Source of the DNA: Mucidula mucida
Lineage: Eukaryota; Basidiomycota; Agaricomycetes; Agaricales; Physalacriaceae
Length of the DNA: 64,000 nucleotides
Direction of reading: 5' to 3'
NCBI GenBank assembly: GCA_015501055.1
Contig: JADNYV010000195.1
Location: forward strand, 1-64,000
Of this stretch, positions 1 through 11,863 are shown piece after piece. Below the pieces are notes generated by a model. It ran no database searches, had not been told where the DNA came from, and was given only the letters and a program-made list of their open reading frames with translations. The translations under genes and the position numbers were made by a program. Numbering within the stretch: position 1 is the first letter of the stretch; every line of letters begins with the position of its first letter.

Positions 1-91
1 CGACAGACAGACAGTAGCAGTTGAATAGCAGTAGAACAGAACAGGAAAAACTATACAACTTGAACACAATGTACACAGAGAAAAGAACAGT

Positions 92-1153
92 TTAGTAGAG
101 TCCGTTGAAGAAATTGTTGTCAGCGGAATGCTGCGATCCTGACAGCTGTCCTGGGAAATACGAGCCATCATTGCCATACACAGGCTGTATTGGCGGTGCA
201 CCATCACTCGACGCAAAGGCATCTGGGAGCGCGAGGCTGAAGAACTGCTCAAGGCTCTGTTCGAGGTATGGAGTATCAGATGAAGGTGAAGGCGACGGGA
301 GATAGGGAAATGGGGACGCCTCCGGAGATGGTGTAGTAATGGGTTGCGCAACGCTGTAATCCGACCAGTTGAAGGAAGAAGGGGTCGACTCTACTGAGAA
401 AGTATGGCTAGGAGTCGTGGCCCACGATGACCAGATATCAGGAGATGATACTGGGGACTCGGCGTTCGTCGTCGGTGAGGACCAGTCGTAGCCAGTATCC
501 ATCGAGAACAGACTCTCAACGTCGAATGACAGTGCGGGTAGCGCTTCGGCGGCGGGATAAAGCGGTTTAGCTTGGACGTTGGTGAAGGCGTCTTCGAATG
601 GATATTCCGACTGCCATATGTCAAGCTCGGGCTTAACTTCGGCGGTGGGGGTAGTCGGGAAGTTGGCTTCGGAGCCTGAAGAGGATGAAAACCCATCGGA
701 GATCGTGTAGAGACGCTTCCGTATGGTACGGGGCTTGTATCCGTGGGCGCGCTTTTGGTGGCGAAGAGCTAGTGCAGGATCGCCAGTGGCGTAGGCGCAC
801 TTGGTGCAGAAGATGTCCTTCGTGTTCGTGTGCCTATTCAATGGTCAGTATCCAGTACAGATATCGCAGATAAGCTACTCACTTCTTCATGTGTGTCTTC
901 AAATTCGATCTCTGGCGCGTCGTATGATCGCACCCGTCCCACGAGCAAGCGAATCTCTTCGTCTTGGGATCATGGATATCGACATGGCGATTCAAGTGGC
1001 GGCTCAGCGCATAGACACGCGGACAATAAGGGCATGGCTGAAAAGAGAACAATAGGGAGTTATGTCAGCGACCGCCAAACAATAAGGGTGTCCGCATTTG
1101 GACACAAGGCGGGTACTCACAAAGGCGCGGGCTTTGATTGGAGTAGTAGACAT
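92..1153 (-). CDS. C2H2 zinc-finger transcription factor, intact, 3 exons
   Basis: Probable DNA-binding regulator. I read three exons on the minus strand: 1153-1121, 1037-883 and 833-92, joined by GTGAGT donors and CAG/TAG acceptors. They give 309 aa in one frame. Three fingers sit at the N terminus: CPYC...HLNRH (about residues 13-32), an FACSWDGCDH finger ending H-x-K-K-H, and FCTKC...HQKRAH ending near residue 90. The second finger's last ligand is formed across the exon 2/3 junction. A basic stretch follows, then a long Ser/Pro/acidic region typical of an activation domain. Two damaged paralogues lie at 22.8 and 34.2 kb, and this copy serves as the intact reference. The target genes are unknown. 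The fingers are seen directly; the regulator role is inferred. Confidence 0.8.
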
Positions 1154-1263
1154 TGTGTGATAGGATGTGCAAGCAGAAGTGCGCGGGCGGGATGGGATGG
1201 AGGATGATGTTGCTCGAGGTGCTGATGGCAGGGAGCTGGGGAAATCATAGCGAGCGAGCCGAC

Positions 1264-1272
1264 CTTTATACG
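1264..1272 (-). promoter_or_regulatory. TATA-like box of the C2H2 gene
   Basis: The minus strand reads GTATAAAGG about 110 bp upstream of the ATG at 1153. Position and sequence fit a core promoter. Confidence 0.45.
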
Positions 1273-1289
1273 CGACCAGCAGCACCGAC

Positions 1290-3120
1290 GTTCAACCCAA
1301 TTGCTTTTCGAAATCTCCCGTTGTAGAAAGTTTGGTCGGAACAAATAAATTGGTTCTGGGGAGTGGCGAGGCTATAGCCTTGTTTGGGAATGGTCTTTGT
1401 CTTTTCGCCATGTGCGCTGGTCAAAGAGGCGAGAAATTCCGACATAGGAAGGTGCGTGATAAGCAGGGTTGAGTGGCTTGTTTGATGGGAGCCTGCGCCA
1501 TCTGGTGGTCGATAGCCTTGTTCCGGAGGGACTGTTGATGAGTCGATTCGTGTTATCTTCGATAGAGCCATACGAGAAGGTAGATGACAAGATATTTCGA
1601 TGATGAATACTGACATGAACCAAATATACATCACCGAAGAAAGTAGCCTGCAGTCACTTAAGTCCGTCCTAGCACCTTGGGATCTCAATACATCGGTGAA
1701 GGCCACACGTACCACAGTCGTGGAAGCCCGACGCAGGAGTCGAAAGCCCACGTTTGGTGGTCGAAAGAGGTGGTGGTTTACTGGGAGGCGAGCAAGTACT
1801 GTTGTAGCCTGCCATAGGGCGAGAGGGGGTCCATTTCAGTAGTTAGAGTTTACATAGACAATGAGCAAGCTGAAGGTTATAAGCACGTTCTGCATGGGAA
1901 ATGGCGTAGAGATTGGACGTAGTTAGATCTGCACGTCGCCGAGCATGCTATACGCCCTGCAGTCCCCGCTGACAAAGCCGGGGCCTCGAATAGCGCGCTT
2001 GATCAACGTGTCCGTCTACGCGACAAATGCCACGATGGCATAGTGGGTGGTGGGTGACTCTAGGAAACCAACCCGACCTATATGTAGGGGCGGAGGCATA
2101 TCCCTCATCTTGGTCATCCGCCTGATCGGCGGAATATATGCGGAGAATGAATCTATAGTCCGACTCTCGTACTGCAAGGTGCGCATCCTCGCTAACTTGC
2201 TATCTCTATTATCTCATCGCTTGCAGGACCTGGAATACGCCGCACAAGAGATTGTCTGCCAAATGCAAGCCTCCTCCATTGATCCTCCTTCGCGCCAAAG
2301 TGCGTTGTCACGTTCCCTAGGATAACTGGGACTAATCTGGTGCTATAGCGCCTTCAAGTGTTTCCAACGACTACCATAAACGCAGCGCATGCAGCACGGA
2401 ACTCAAATTCCGCTTTTTAAATTACAAGGATCTTACGCGTCTGACTCGTTCGTATGCGCTTGCTAGTTGAAGACCTGCAGCCCATCCATTTATGTGCGTA
2501 TTTTGTCGCGTGTTGAACATTTTATCTATGCACTACTAGCCTGCTTTCTTCCGCTCCTTCTTTGGGTCAGTTTGTGCTGTCATTGTTCCCGCACGTGCGC
2601 CTGACGCTCGATGAACTCACCCGTACCACCATTGAGGCGACACCGATTGTCACCATCCTCTTGAATCGAGTGCGCTGAAATTTATTTGGCTCCTTCTCCG
2701 CGGATTCAGAACGACGCGACCAAACAATGTCTGAGTTACCGACGCTTAGCTTCCACATTTTCCGCCAAATTAACGCTGCTGTCTACGACCATGACCTACC
2801 TTCATCCTCTCACGCCTTCGTCCCATGTTCCCTGTCTCTCCTTCTCTCGTCGAAGAAGGACACTACGTCTCGGAATTGTCCATACACCTCGACAGTTGGA
2901 GATCGAACGTCTCGGGTGTAGGCCATCTCCGCGTCTAGGAAGATCGGTAATGGCTTCGAACTATCTCGCCGTTGTAACCCCAGGTAACCGACGCCACTGA
3001 TTGCCTGTGCTTCCGACTCACTCCCTGAATCAACACTTCGCGTGCACAGACATAGTGCGAAACTGTTCCACGAACAACAATCAGCAGCGGTCGTGTCTCT
3101 GATCCTCCCTTCTGCACTTT
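1290..3120. other. Stretch without a recognisable gene
   Basis: Only short overlapping frames are open here, in several phases, with no motif I recognise and no coherent exon chain. A 64-codon frame at 2727-2921 (plus) has no support beyond being open. I see no gene. Confidence 0.5.
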
Positions 3121-3131
3121 ACTCGACTTCG

Positions 3132-3140
3132 GTATAAATA
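3132..3140 (+). promoter_or_regulatory. TATA box of the sedolisin gene
   Basis: GGTATAAATAC lies about 145 bp upstream of the chosen ATG (3279) and precedes a C/T-rich leader, as in many fungal promoters. Confidence 0.5.
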
Positions 3141-3278
3141 CAGCTCATAATCTCCGAACAAGCTCATCTATCTCACACACAGTTTCGAGCGTTCTCTCGC
3201 GCTCTTTCGGTCCAGGTCAGAAGGTCTGACATCGTGCCAAAAACTGCTCTTTCTTGCCATTACCCTTGGGGCATCATC

Positions 3279-5596
3279 ATGGTCAGGCTTGTGTCGTCCA
3301 GCACTGTACTTGTCGCGGTTGCGATCGCCGCTTCCGCCACCCCCACGCCTCGCGCGATGCGGGTCCACGATCATCGTGAAGCCGTCCCCAAGGGCTTCGC
3401 TGCTGCCGAGGTGGCCAGTGCCGATACCAATCTCAATCTCCGTATCGCATTGACTCCTAAAGACATCGCTGGCTTGGAGAAGACACTTTTGTCAGTTAGT
3501 ACCCCCAGCAGCGCGTCTTATGGGCAATATCTATCCCTGGATCAAGTCAGTTTGATGCAGGCGACACTTTTCGGATAAAGCTAACGTATCATTTCAGGTC
3601 AAAGCATACACCTCGCCCACCGAGGCATCCGTATCCGCCGTCACAGCCTGGCTCACCGAGCACGGTGCAGCAGACATTGCCGTAACTGGCGCTTACAACG
3701 ACTGGCTCTCCTTCAGCGTCTCCGTCGAAACCGCCAACACCCTCTTCTCCGCGCAGTTTCAAAACTTCGTTGACGAGGACTCTGGAGTGCGCATTGTGCG
3801 CACGCTGGAATACTCCCTCCCGAAGGATCTTGAGGCCGATATTGTGTTGGTGCATCCCACAACGTCGTTTGCGAAGCGCCGCTTCGGACCGTCGAGTCCT
3901 GTATTTTCTATTCCAATGCCAAACGCCAATGCCAACTTCACAGAACGCGCAAACCCGGCGCCTCTGAGCTGTGAGAGTGCCATCACTCCGGCCTGTTTAC
4001 AAGCCTTGTATGGTATCCCCACTACTCCTGCTACGGAATCTTCAAACGTTCTTGGTGTCACTGGTCTCATTGAACAATACGCGAATGTTCGTTGTCAGTC
4101 TTTTTTTGTGGTTGATCAACTTGACTGACATCCTTGATAGAAAGCAGATCTTAGACGCTTCCTTAAAGAATTTAGACCTGATATCGACCCCAGCACCACT
4201 TTTACCTTGCAGAGCGTCGACGGTGGCGTGAATCCGCAGTCTCTATCCGAAGCCGGGTTTGAAGCTGTACGATACCATTAGAAACTCTCAATCACAACAC
4301 TAACGTTCGTACTCACCGTATAGGGTCTCGATACACAGTACACAGTTGGCGTGGCTACCGGCGTCCCAGTCATTTTCATCAGTGTGGGGAACGAGACTTC
4401 TGATGGTGTCGATGGGTCTCTTGACTTGATTGACGTTCTGACTGCTGAAGAAAACCCGCCTCAGGTAGAATTTATCGACTAATATCTTCATCTTGTTTTG
4501 CTAAAACCCTTTTAGGTCCTTACTACGAGTTATGGCTTTGACGAAAGAGATATTTCTATTGACTTGGCAACGTACGTAGCAGCGGTATCAACCTACTCCT
4601 TTGGTTTCTAATTCTGCACGTAGACGTATCTGTGACGCTTACATGGCATTAGGCGCGCGCGGTGTTTCCATTCTCTTCGCTTCGGGTAAAGAATCTGCTT
4701 TGCTGTTATCTCTCATATCTGACACGTTCCTAGGCGACGGTGGTGTAGGGGGCGGTAGCAGTTCGTTTCTCCCCTTCTCCTCGCTATCAGTACTTCTCAC
4801 TTCTATGAACAGTAGACGAATCATGCACGACGTTCATCCCAGCATTCCCTGCCAGCTGTCCTTGGCAGACCGCAGTCGGTGGAACCACCGGCATCAACCC
4901 GGAAGTTGGTGCAAACTTTAGCAGCGGCGGATTCTCCGATTACTTTCCCATGCCCGACTATCAGAAGGACGCGGTGGCGGATTATCTGTGCACTCTCGGC
5001 GACACTTACGCTGGCTTGTTCAACGCTTCTGGGCGCGCATTCCCGGACGTTGCGGCGCAAGGCGACAACGTGGTGATCAACTATCAGGATGAGTCTGCGT
5101 TTATTCGCGGGACGTCGTGTTCTAGCCCAATCTTTGCGAGCGTTATTTCGTTGGTGAATGATCGTCTGATAGCTGCTGGGAGACCGGTGCTTGGTTTCTT
5201 GAATCCTTTGTGAGTCTCAGCGTCGTTTTCGTCCGACTGAGGTTTGATTATTGTTTGAAGCATCTACTCGAATCCGCAAGCCTTCTTTGATATCACGTCG
5301 GGCAACAATCCTGGATGTAGGTTTTCGAAATATACATTCCGACTTCTTGATGTTTATGTTGCGTTTCTCTAGGCAATACCGATGGCTTCTCGGCTACCGC
5401 TGGCTGTACGTGCTTGTTTCTGTTCATCGTCGAGAAAGGGACCACTAACGTTTATCATCCGAACTTGTAGGGGATCCTGTGAGTGGTCTTCAACTCTTTC
5501 TTGTGAAATTTTCTCTGATACCTTCTCGTCAAGGTTACTGGCTTTGGAACACCCAATTTTGACGCTATCTTATGCGCTGCTGGACTGTCAAAATGA
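3279..5596 (+). CDS. Secreted S53 family (sedolisin / tripeptidyl-peptidase-like) serine-carboxyl peptidase
   Basis: Extracellular acid peptidase. I read twelve exons: 3279-3545, 3598-4086, 4141-4266, 4324-4464, 4516-4571, 4624-4685, 4734-4742, 4816-5209, 5261-5316, 5373-5405, 5471-5478 and 5534-5596. They total 1704 nt, giving 567 aa with no frame break. Residues 1-20 look like a signal peptide. A pro-domain follows to roughly residue 200. The catalytic pair E293/D297 lies in FEAGLDTQY, spaced by four as in the family. An SGD motif near residue 380 fits the oxyanion Asp. The nucleophile is in GTSCSSP near residue 480. The C-terminal DPVTGFGTPNF is the usual calcium-site region. An in-frame ATG at 3234 would add 15 residues before the signal peptide, so I prefer 3279. 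The gene appears functional. Confidence 0.88.
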
Positions 5597-6595
5597 GATT
5601 GTAGAACTATTTTATGTTTAATCACGCTCTTGCCATTGAGCTTTATCGTCTAATTTATCGTTGGGAGTCTGTCGCCAGATACCGACTGATTTTCATCCGT
5701 TTGAAGCCATTACTGTCTTAGGCTTCTTTTGACCGCCACCGCGGGAGATTATCAGTTTTGCAGTCACTGCAGAAAGCACTCGTGCGCGTGTCATGAGGAT
5801 GATCGTACTCGAGGAAGCGGAGGTGATGGACCATAGTGGCGTGCCGTACAGAGTCGTCTGTAGACCGTTGATACGACTCCTCCAACAGGTCATCAGTGTT
5901 CGATTACTCTGAAACGATATCCATCGCCGATGAATTCCAGCCTGCTCCAACAGGGCCCAAGGATACTTGGGATTAATGTCGCCGTTTAGTGAAGATAACG
6001 GCGGAGAGGACACCTTACTTTTTCAAAAAGGGAAAGAAACACTTCAATTGAGTCTGTTGACTTCCTCATCGTGCGTCATGGGAAATCGACAAGGGCATTC
6101 GAGAGATCTAAAGCAGGCAACGTTACGTTTAACCGATGGAAGCCAGCCTCGTGATGCTATGTAAGCTCGTTGTTACTGCATTGATTAGCCACCCACCACA
6201 GATGTTCGTAGTGTACGCCTTAGCAGCGTGCTCCTTATACATCGTCTTGATTGTTATAGATAACGCGATCTGCGGTCGGTATCTACTAGAATTCGGTAGT
6301 GTCCGCCGCGAAACGCACCTCCTTTCCTCTGGCGCATTTTTTGGTCTCCGCCGCCCGCGATGCATTTAGGGGAATGCGCAAGTTCAAATCCAGACCAAGC
6401 GAACGTGCTCAGTCTTATCATGACAATACTCTATCGTATCTGCTGTTACGAACTGGTCTCTGCTGGCTTGAAAGTTTTCATCGGTATCAGTACGTCGCTG
6501 GTGGCAGCAGATTCGTATGACAAGCTTTGCCGGCTTCAGATTTGCGCGAAACCCAGCCGAAGTCGACTAATGATACATTATTCCTTTTATTTACT
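5597..6595. other. Stretch without a recognisable gene
   Basis: About 1 kb between two convergent genes. Open frames are under 110 codons, unrelated to each other, and carry no motif I recognise. Confidence 0.5.
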
Positions 6596-8796
6596 CTACA
6601 TAGGTTTAACCAGTTTCCTAGTGCTCACTAAATGGTTAATAGCACACGAGTTGGTAACGACGTGAGATCGACGTGCGTACCACATATTGAATCCAACCTG
6701 ATACTTGCTCGTCGTGTGCGCCTCCACGAACTGGGACCTTTCCTTCATCAGCATCTTGCGCTCACATTCAGGTTCTTCCCTTGTACACGTGAACGCCAAT
6801 AGATACTCGCAAATCGCATCCACGAGCTCGAGCGGTAGACGCTCTAAAAGAGGCCCTCTGCATGCCTCTGAGATCCACTCGTACTGTTGTGGTGGAACCG
6901 TCGTGGTTGAGGGTACGTGCTTGTTGGGATTGACGAGGAAGAAAGCGAGAATCTTGCGGTGTCCCGGTCTAGTATTGTCCGCGAGGGAGAATGGCAGGAC
7001 CTGGAGTACGGTTCAATATGGTGCGCAGCCCATAGCCTTGAACTCGAGAAAATAACGGACCTGATGTTGATAGATGTTACGAAACGCGATGCAGCGACCT
7101 TGGCACGTCTTTACGCTACCAAGGTCTTGCATGAGGGGCGAATCTCTGCGCGAAAAGGTATAAGTAAGTACAGAGCACAAGATGTGAGATGAATACAGAC
7201 CGACGAACACCATAAATGATGCTTGTACAATCATCGTCATCCTGTCCATCGTAAAGTGGCTCAACGATAGATGTCCTAAAGGCTAGGCGGGACTCGGTGA
7301 TGTTCTCTTCGGCAAAGTAATGCATCTCGTCAGGAAGGCTTGGAAGGCGCGAAGCAGAAAAGGAACTCACATAAATGAAAGTTGAAACGATCTCTTCGTT
7401 GAGCATTCCTAAACGCGCTGTCAAAAATTTTGACAGGAAAGCGGTATAACAAACTAACCTTCAACATGCCAATTTCCGCCTGGATAAGACGACTTCTCCG
7501 GCGTTAAAAAAATATTTGCAAGCTTTACAATAACCTGGATATCGGGAAGCGACACAGTCTTCTTCACAAGATCGAGAGCTCCATCATATTTATCCAATGC
7601 CTCTGGTAAAACCTTAGGGATCGATTTCTCCCACTCCTCATACTGCTCATCACTCCAGTCATGCGAATCAATGCCGTGCATAGATGGATCCGGCGGCCCA
7701 GTAGAGTTGCCGTCTTTCTGCCATATGCAGGGAATCCCGTGAACTTGTTGCGACGACATACCATGAAAGCTCCATTTTGGGTCAGTGACCATGCGCTGTT
7801 CGGTAAGAGGGCGCTTCAAATCGGAGAGCACGCGTTCGAACATGGGTACGGCAACTATCACGAGCGAGTCGATGACGGGGTAAAGAGCAGCATGGTGATC
7901 GGGATGGAGATTGATGTATGTGCCGGGCGAAAGCACAGCGACACCGTCGTTGGAGACGCCAAAATCAGATGGAGCCAAGCAAAGTCGATAGAGAGCAAGT
8001 TTGAGGCGTTATTGGTCATCGGCGGTTCCATAACGGAAAAGGTGTTATCTGTAAGCTGCTCCCAGGTGATACCATAGGAAACGCAAAATAGGGAAGGATG
8101 AACGAGATGGAGAACTTGACCATTAGAGCCGGGATTCCAATCTTTCTCGTCATCTGGAACTTCCTCGAGTAATTTGACACCAGCGAGCAGTTTGTCCAAT
8201 AACTCAAGGTGGCACCAAAGAATCCGATTTCCAGACTCTTTCATAACAAGCCATTTTGATACCAGTCTCTGCATCCCGACGTGCCGCATAGCCATGCAGT
8301 TCTTGGAGAACGTAGTCGACCTTGATAAGAGTCAGAGAAGTTAAAGACGAGCGAGTATAGTAATACACACCATCTTCTCGCTAAGTTTCCATTCTGGCAA
8401 GTCATCGATTGGAAGCGCCTGTTCTAACGCCTCCTTACGCCATTTCTCCATGATGTCAGGATTCTTCATCTTGTTCTGCCAATCCTTTTTATCGCGTATA
8501 GCAGACGACAAAGCACACATGCGTAATTCGACAATGCAGCGAGGCGCATCTCCCCACTCGTCCGGAGTAGGAGAGTAGATATGCTCTGAGATGGAGAAGG
8601 GATGGGGATAAGAGTCTCCGAAAATCTTGGAAGCGAGTTCGTGAGCAAGGACGGCGGGCTGGCGTACGTCGTTGGGATGAACAGGGCGGGGATATTGAGG
8701 ACGGGCGCCTTCCTCGGTAGGCGTATCCATCCACGCATCAGAGGCGCTTTCGGCATGGATCTCCGGATCACGAGAGACGACGAGCTCTTCGGACAT
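6596..8796 (-). pseudogene. DUF4246 domain protein gene with apparent frameshifts
   Basis: A fungal DUF4246 protein of unknown biochemical function. Exon 1 is 8796-8371, starting MSEELVV. The next exon starts at 8320 (VDYVLQELHGYAARRD). Later pieces carry DEKDWNPGSNGQVL, TYINLHPDHHAALYPVIDS, NWHVEG (exon ending 7459), NEEIVSTFIY (7408-7371), ENITESRLAFR, GRCIAFRNIYQHQ and GHRKILAFFLVNPNKHVP. This is the order I expect for the family. Frames do not join at two places: near 8205-8215 (about +1 nt, between WKSDSLV and LELLDKLL) and near 7970-8000 before PSDFGVSND. No intron fits either gap. Either the gene is decayed or the assembly has indel errors. The exact C terminus after VEAHTTSKYQ is uncertain. 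Confidence 0.68.
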
Positions 8797-9034
8797 GATG
8801 TTAAGTCGATGAAAGACTTAGCTTTCCTTTGTGCAATGTCGCGAAGCGTCACATCACATGACGTGAGTACCATATTCAAATTGACATGTGGAAACTTTTG
8901 ATTAGACGACGGATTGATTCTACCAGGATGATTCTCTAAAAACAACAATAAGGTATCAGAATCGGTACGAAATCTGAATGTTTATGCCTGCGTTCACGAG
9001 CTCTTCAAAGATAGCGGCATGCTCCGCCTTCTTC

Positions 9035-10150
9035 TCAATTACTCGGCGTCTGCTGCATATCGACAACAATGTCAACCTCCCGCAACTCCGCAACGCGACT
9101 GCTTCGCGCCTGGTCACCAAAACGGGACTGGACGAGTCGTTTCGTCCTCTTGAAATGTCTTGGCAGTATCACAAGGCGAATGACCCACACCGCCGGCACG
9201 GGGAGTTGCGATACACCTTTGGGTTTCGTCGACAGGAAGTCCAAAGTGGACATTGGAATGGGTACATGGTCGAGGATATATCTGGGTCCGTTGAATGCGT
9301 TCAGCTGAAGGGTAGTGAGGGCCTTCTGAGATCGAAGCATTTGCACGAGTAACGCCTCATTGACCTTGCAATGACGGAATGAAAGCTCAGTCAACGTGCA
9401 GCCAGAGCGCCGAAGAAATGTTATGTTACTTTGTTGAGGCCACAGGAACGTTGCATGCTGAAAAACAGCATCATTTTCCTGCTGAGATATCGTATCGAGC
9501 TGGAAAGTGGAGATAAAGTTATGGATTACAATGCGGGCATTATGGCCTGGAGTGGGCTCTGTGACGCGCCAGAGTTTCAGAGTCTCGAGCAGCTGTGTGT
9601 GATCCAAAAGATCGAGAAGCACTGTGTACATACAAGCTGCGCAGGTGAAGTCCTATATTCGGTTAATCAACAAGCCAGAGTCCGATGTTCACTGCACCTG
9701 TCTCGAGGATCTCGACATTCGGTATCGCGCGCAGAATTTTCCGACACAGCCCTTCATCGTCCACCTCTATGCTGGCGGTATGAACACGAGCAGCAGGTAA
9801 CAGCTCGGCATTGATCATAGCGGAGATGAGCTCAGAGCTCTCCACCGCAGATGAAAAGAGGCTTTGGCGCGTGGAAACAGACGAATGAACGTCTTGAAGG
9901 AGGAAATGGCGTATGCGGGATCACCCACTTCACACCGTAGATCCACGTGCAAAAGAATGTGAAGGGGAAGGGCGGAGGATCGCTCTATTCGGTCTTGGAG
10001 AGCTTTCCAGTATCCGGTCCTCTGATCGGAGGTGCCCGATATTAATGGGTAAGCCAAGCGAGAGCTTTTGGCGCCTGAACCGATTAAAGGGATGGTGGTC
10101 CAGACTCGCGCATCGGATAGAGCGGTCGTACTGGCTACGTTTCAGTGGCA
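9035..10150 (-). pseudogene. F-box/leucine-rich-repeat-like gene, broken
   Basis: On the minus strand, three open blocks follow each other. The first holds NVASTTALSDARVWTTIPL (just below 10150), a phrase typical of the post-F-box region of Agaricomycetes F-box proteins. The second holds ELISAMINAELLPAARVHT and CRKILRAIPNVEILETG. The third (9631-9035) holds LTELSFRHCKVNEALLVQML and further leucine-patterned segments. Stops separate the blocks, and the frame just upstream of NVASTT is closed. The start and F-box core are therefore missing or unresolved. Possible role: substrate-recognition protein of an SCF ubiquitin ligase, inferred from pattern only. Confidence 0.45.
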
Positions 10151-10751
10151 TGGTTCGCGAGCGGCTGAGTGACTGAGGTAGAGCGCACCTTGTTCCATGT
10201 CGTGGTTACTGCAAAAGCACTAAAAATTTCCGCCCGCCGATCCGTGTCACATGCTCGTTTAAGGCAATTATATTACGTCAACCGACCCACTTGCTTCCGA
10301 CCTTCACGCGTTTTATGTCTCTGACGCTTTAGTCTTGCTTTAGTCCCTGGACGTGTACACACTGAGAACTCCGCATATGTTCTTCAATGCTTTCTGGCTA
10401 TATCTGTCCTGATCATTCTTTCTCAGCCACAGGGTTTTGGTCTCCATCGAGCCGATACAGTAGTACGCAACTTGGGAAAGAGCCCGACCGCTCATGCGAT
10501 AGGTGCTCTTTGATTTGATAATGTGTCTAAGCCCTATAAATAGCTAATGCACTCTTGTACAAGTTCAAGAAGCCGCTTTACTCTACTTCGAGTGACTTGC
10601 AAGAGTGTCGTGCCACAAGATGTTCATGATTCCTGAGCTCGGGTCTCGGTGAACATTAAACAGGCTAAACAACAGGTACTATTGCCTAAGGGTATGCTCA
10701 TGTATACAAGGAAAGTATTGCTAACTACAGACTAACGAATGGGTAGAAAGA
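10151..10751. other. Stretch without a recognisable gene
   Basis: About 600 bp between the broken F-box-like gene and the 213-codon gene. A TATA-like CTATAAATAG is present near 10535 on the plus strand, but no plus-strand gene follows it that I can support. Confidence 0.4.
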
Positions 10752-11393
10752 TCATACCCAAGTCTCAAAGGCATGCCTATGAAGCTCCCAAGAAACGTAT
10801 CTAACCTGGCTCTCCCCATCAATATCCTGGAATGGGTGATATGCATCTGCAATCCACTGCCCTTTCATTGTGGGAAAGTATTTGTCGAAGATGTAGCGGC
10901 CAAAAGTGTGAACATTGGCATCATGCGGTCGGTACTGAGCCCCGTCTATTGCTTCGCAAACGTCAAAATCGGAATATCCTCGTTCAATCTCTGCACCCTT
11001 ACTCTCAGCTCCACTTGTCGCCCGATTGCTCGTGAGCCAAAGAATTCTGACAGATTGTGTCTCTGTCCTCCATTGCAACCAGACCCTCGCAATGAAGCAT
11101 ATGTAATCCTCGGAATGCCTGGACCTCCGATGGAGCTCGAATCTAAACGCCCGCTCGGTTTCAGGAAGAATCCCGCGACCATATTCATTCGCGTGCTTCA
11201 AGTCCGGCTTGAGGGTGTTTGGAGGGTCATATATGGTTTTGAGTAGGATCAAATTCCACCAACCAAAAATGGTTGGAGTTTCCTCTCCCCCCAGATAAAA
11301 ACGTTTCTGTATATGGGCTTCGCCACGGACATGCGCAGGAGGAGGTCCATATAGGAGCGCGTCACGAAGTTGGTCAGCAGTGAGATTCGACAT
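10752..11393 (-). CDS. Unassigned 213-aa protein
   Basis: Single open frame from ATG 11393 (MSNLTADQLRDALLYGP) to a stop at 10752. I do not recognise the family. It is soluble-looking, with many aromatic residues (FGWWNLILLKTIYDPPN, DYICFIARVWLQW, TFGRYIFDKYFP), no signal peptide and no membrane segment. The last codons end GAGACTTGG followed by GTATG, so a further exon after a splice at that point cannot be excluded. A TATA box lies about 110 bp upstream. Composition and length support a real gene; the function is unknown. Confidence 0.6.
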   Translation of the reverse strand: MSNLTADQLRDALLYGPPPAHVRGEAHIQKRFYLGGEETPTIFGWWNLILLKTIYDPPNTLKPDLKHANEYGRGILPETERAFRFELHRRSRHSEDYICFIARVWLQWRTETQSVRILWLTSNRATSGAESKGAEIERGYSDFDVCEAIDGAQYRPHDANVHTFGRYIFDKYFPTMKGQWIADAYHPFQDIDGESQVRYVSWELHRHAFETWV

Positions 11394-11503
11394 TGTTGTG
11401 GATGTGAGAATCTGTGAGAAGAGTATACTATGAGGAAGGTCCTGCGTTGAACTCTGGAATTCAGTGATGACAGTGGTTTATGGTTTCTTGCATCAAAATT
11501 TTG

Positions 11504-11513
11504 CTGTATTTAT
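11504..11513 (-). promoter_or_regulatory. TATA box of the 213-aa gene
   Basis: The minus strand reads GGTATAAATACAGC about 110 bp upstream of ATG 11393. It closely matches the box of the sedolisin gene. Confidence 0.5.
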
Positions 11514-11863
11514 ACCTCTGGGGGAGTGCAGGATGGGGTGACATGCATCAAACAGCCTACCTGAGGCCCCGTTGTTGCTTCCTCTTTCGTAGGTCCTGGG
11601 CATGATGTGGCGCTTACATTACCTCGTTCTCTGTTGTTACTACCTCTTATGGCCAATTGAATGAGACCACGACCACGTTCTTGGTTGTCATTTCCGCTGA
11701 CACACCATTATTTCGCAGAGTATACATGGGGCTCCCTCACAAGTCCTCGCAGGAGCGTACTGACACCAGCATGCAGCAGATTACCAAAATTAATTACATT
11801 TGTGATATACAGTACAGACGAAAGAGATACAAGAGGACTGACATACACCGACTATTGTGAAGT

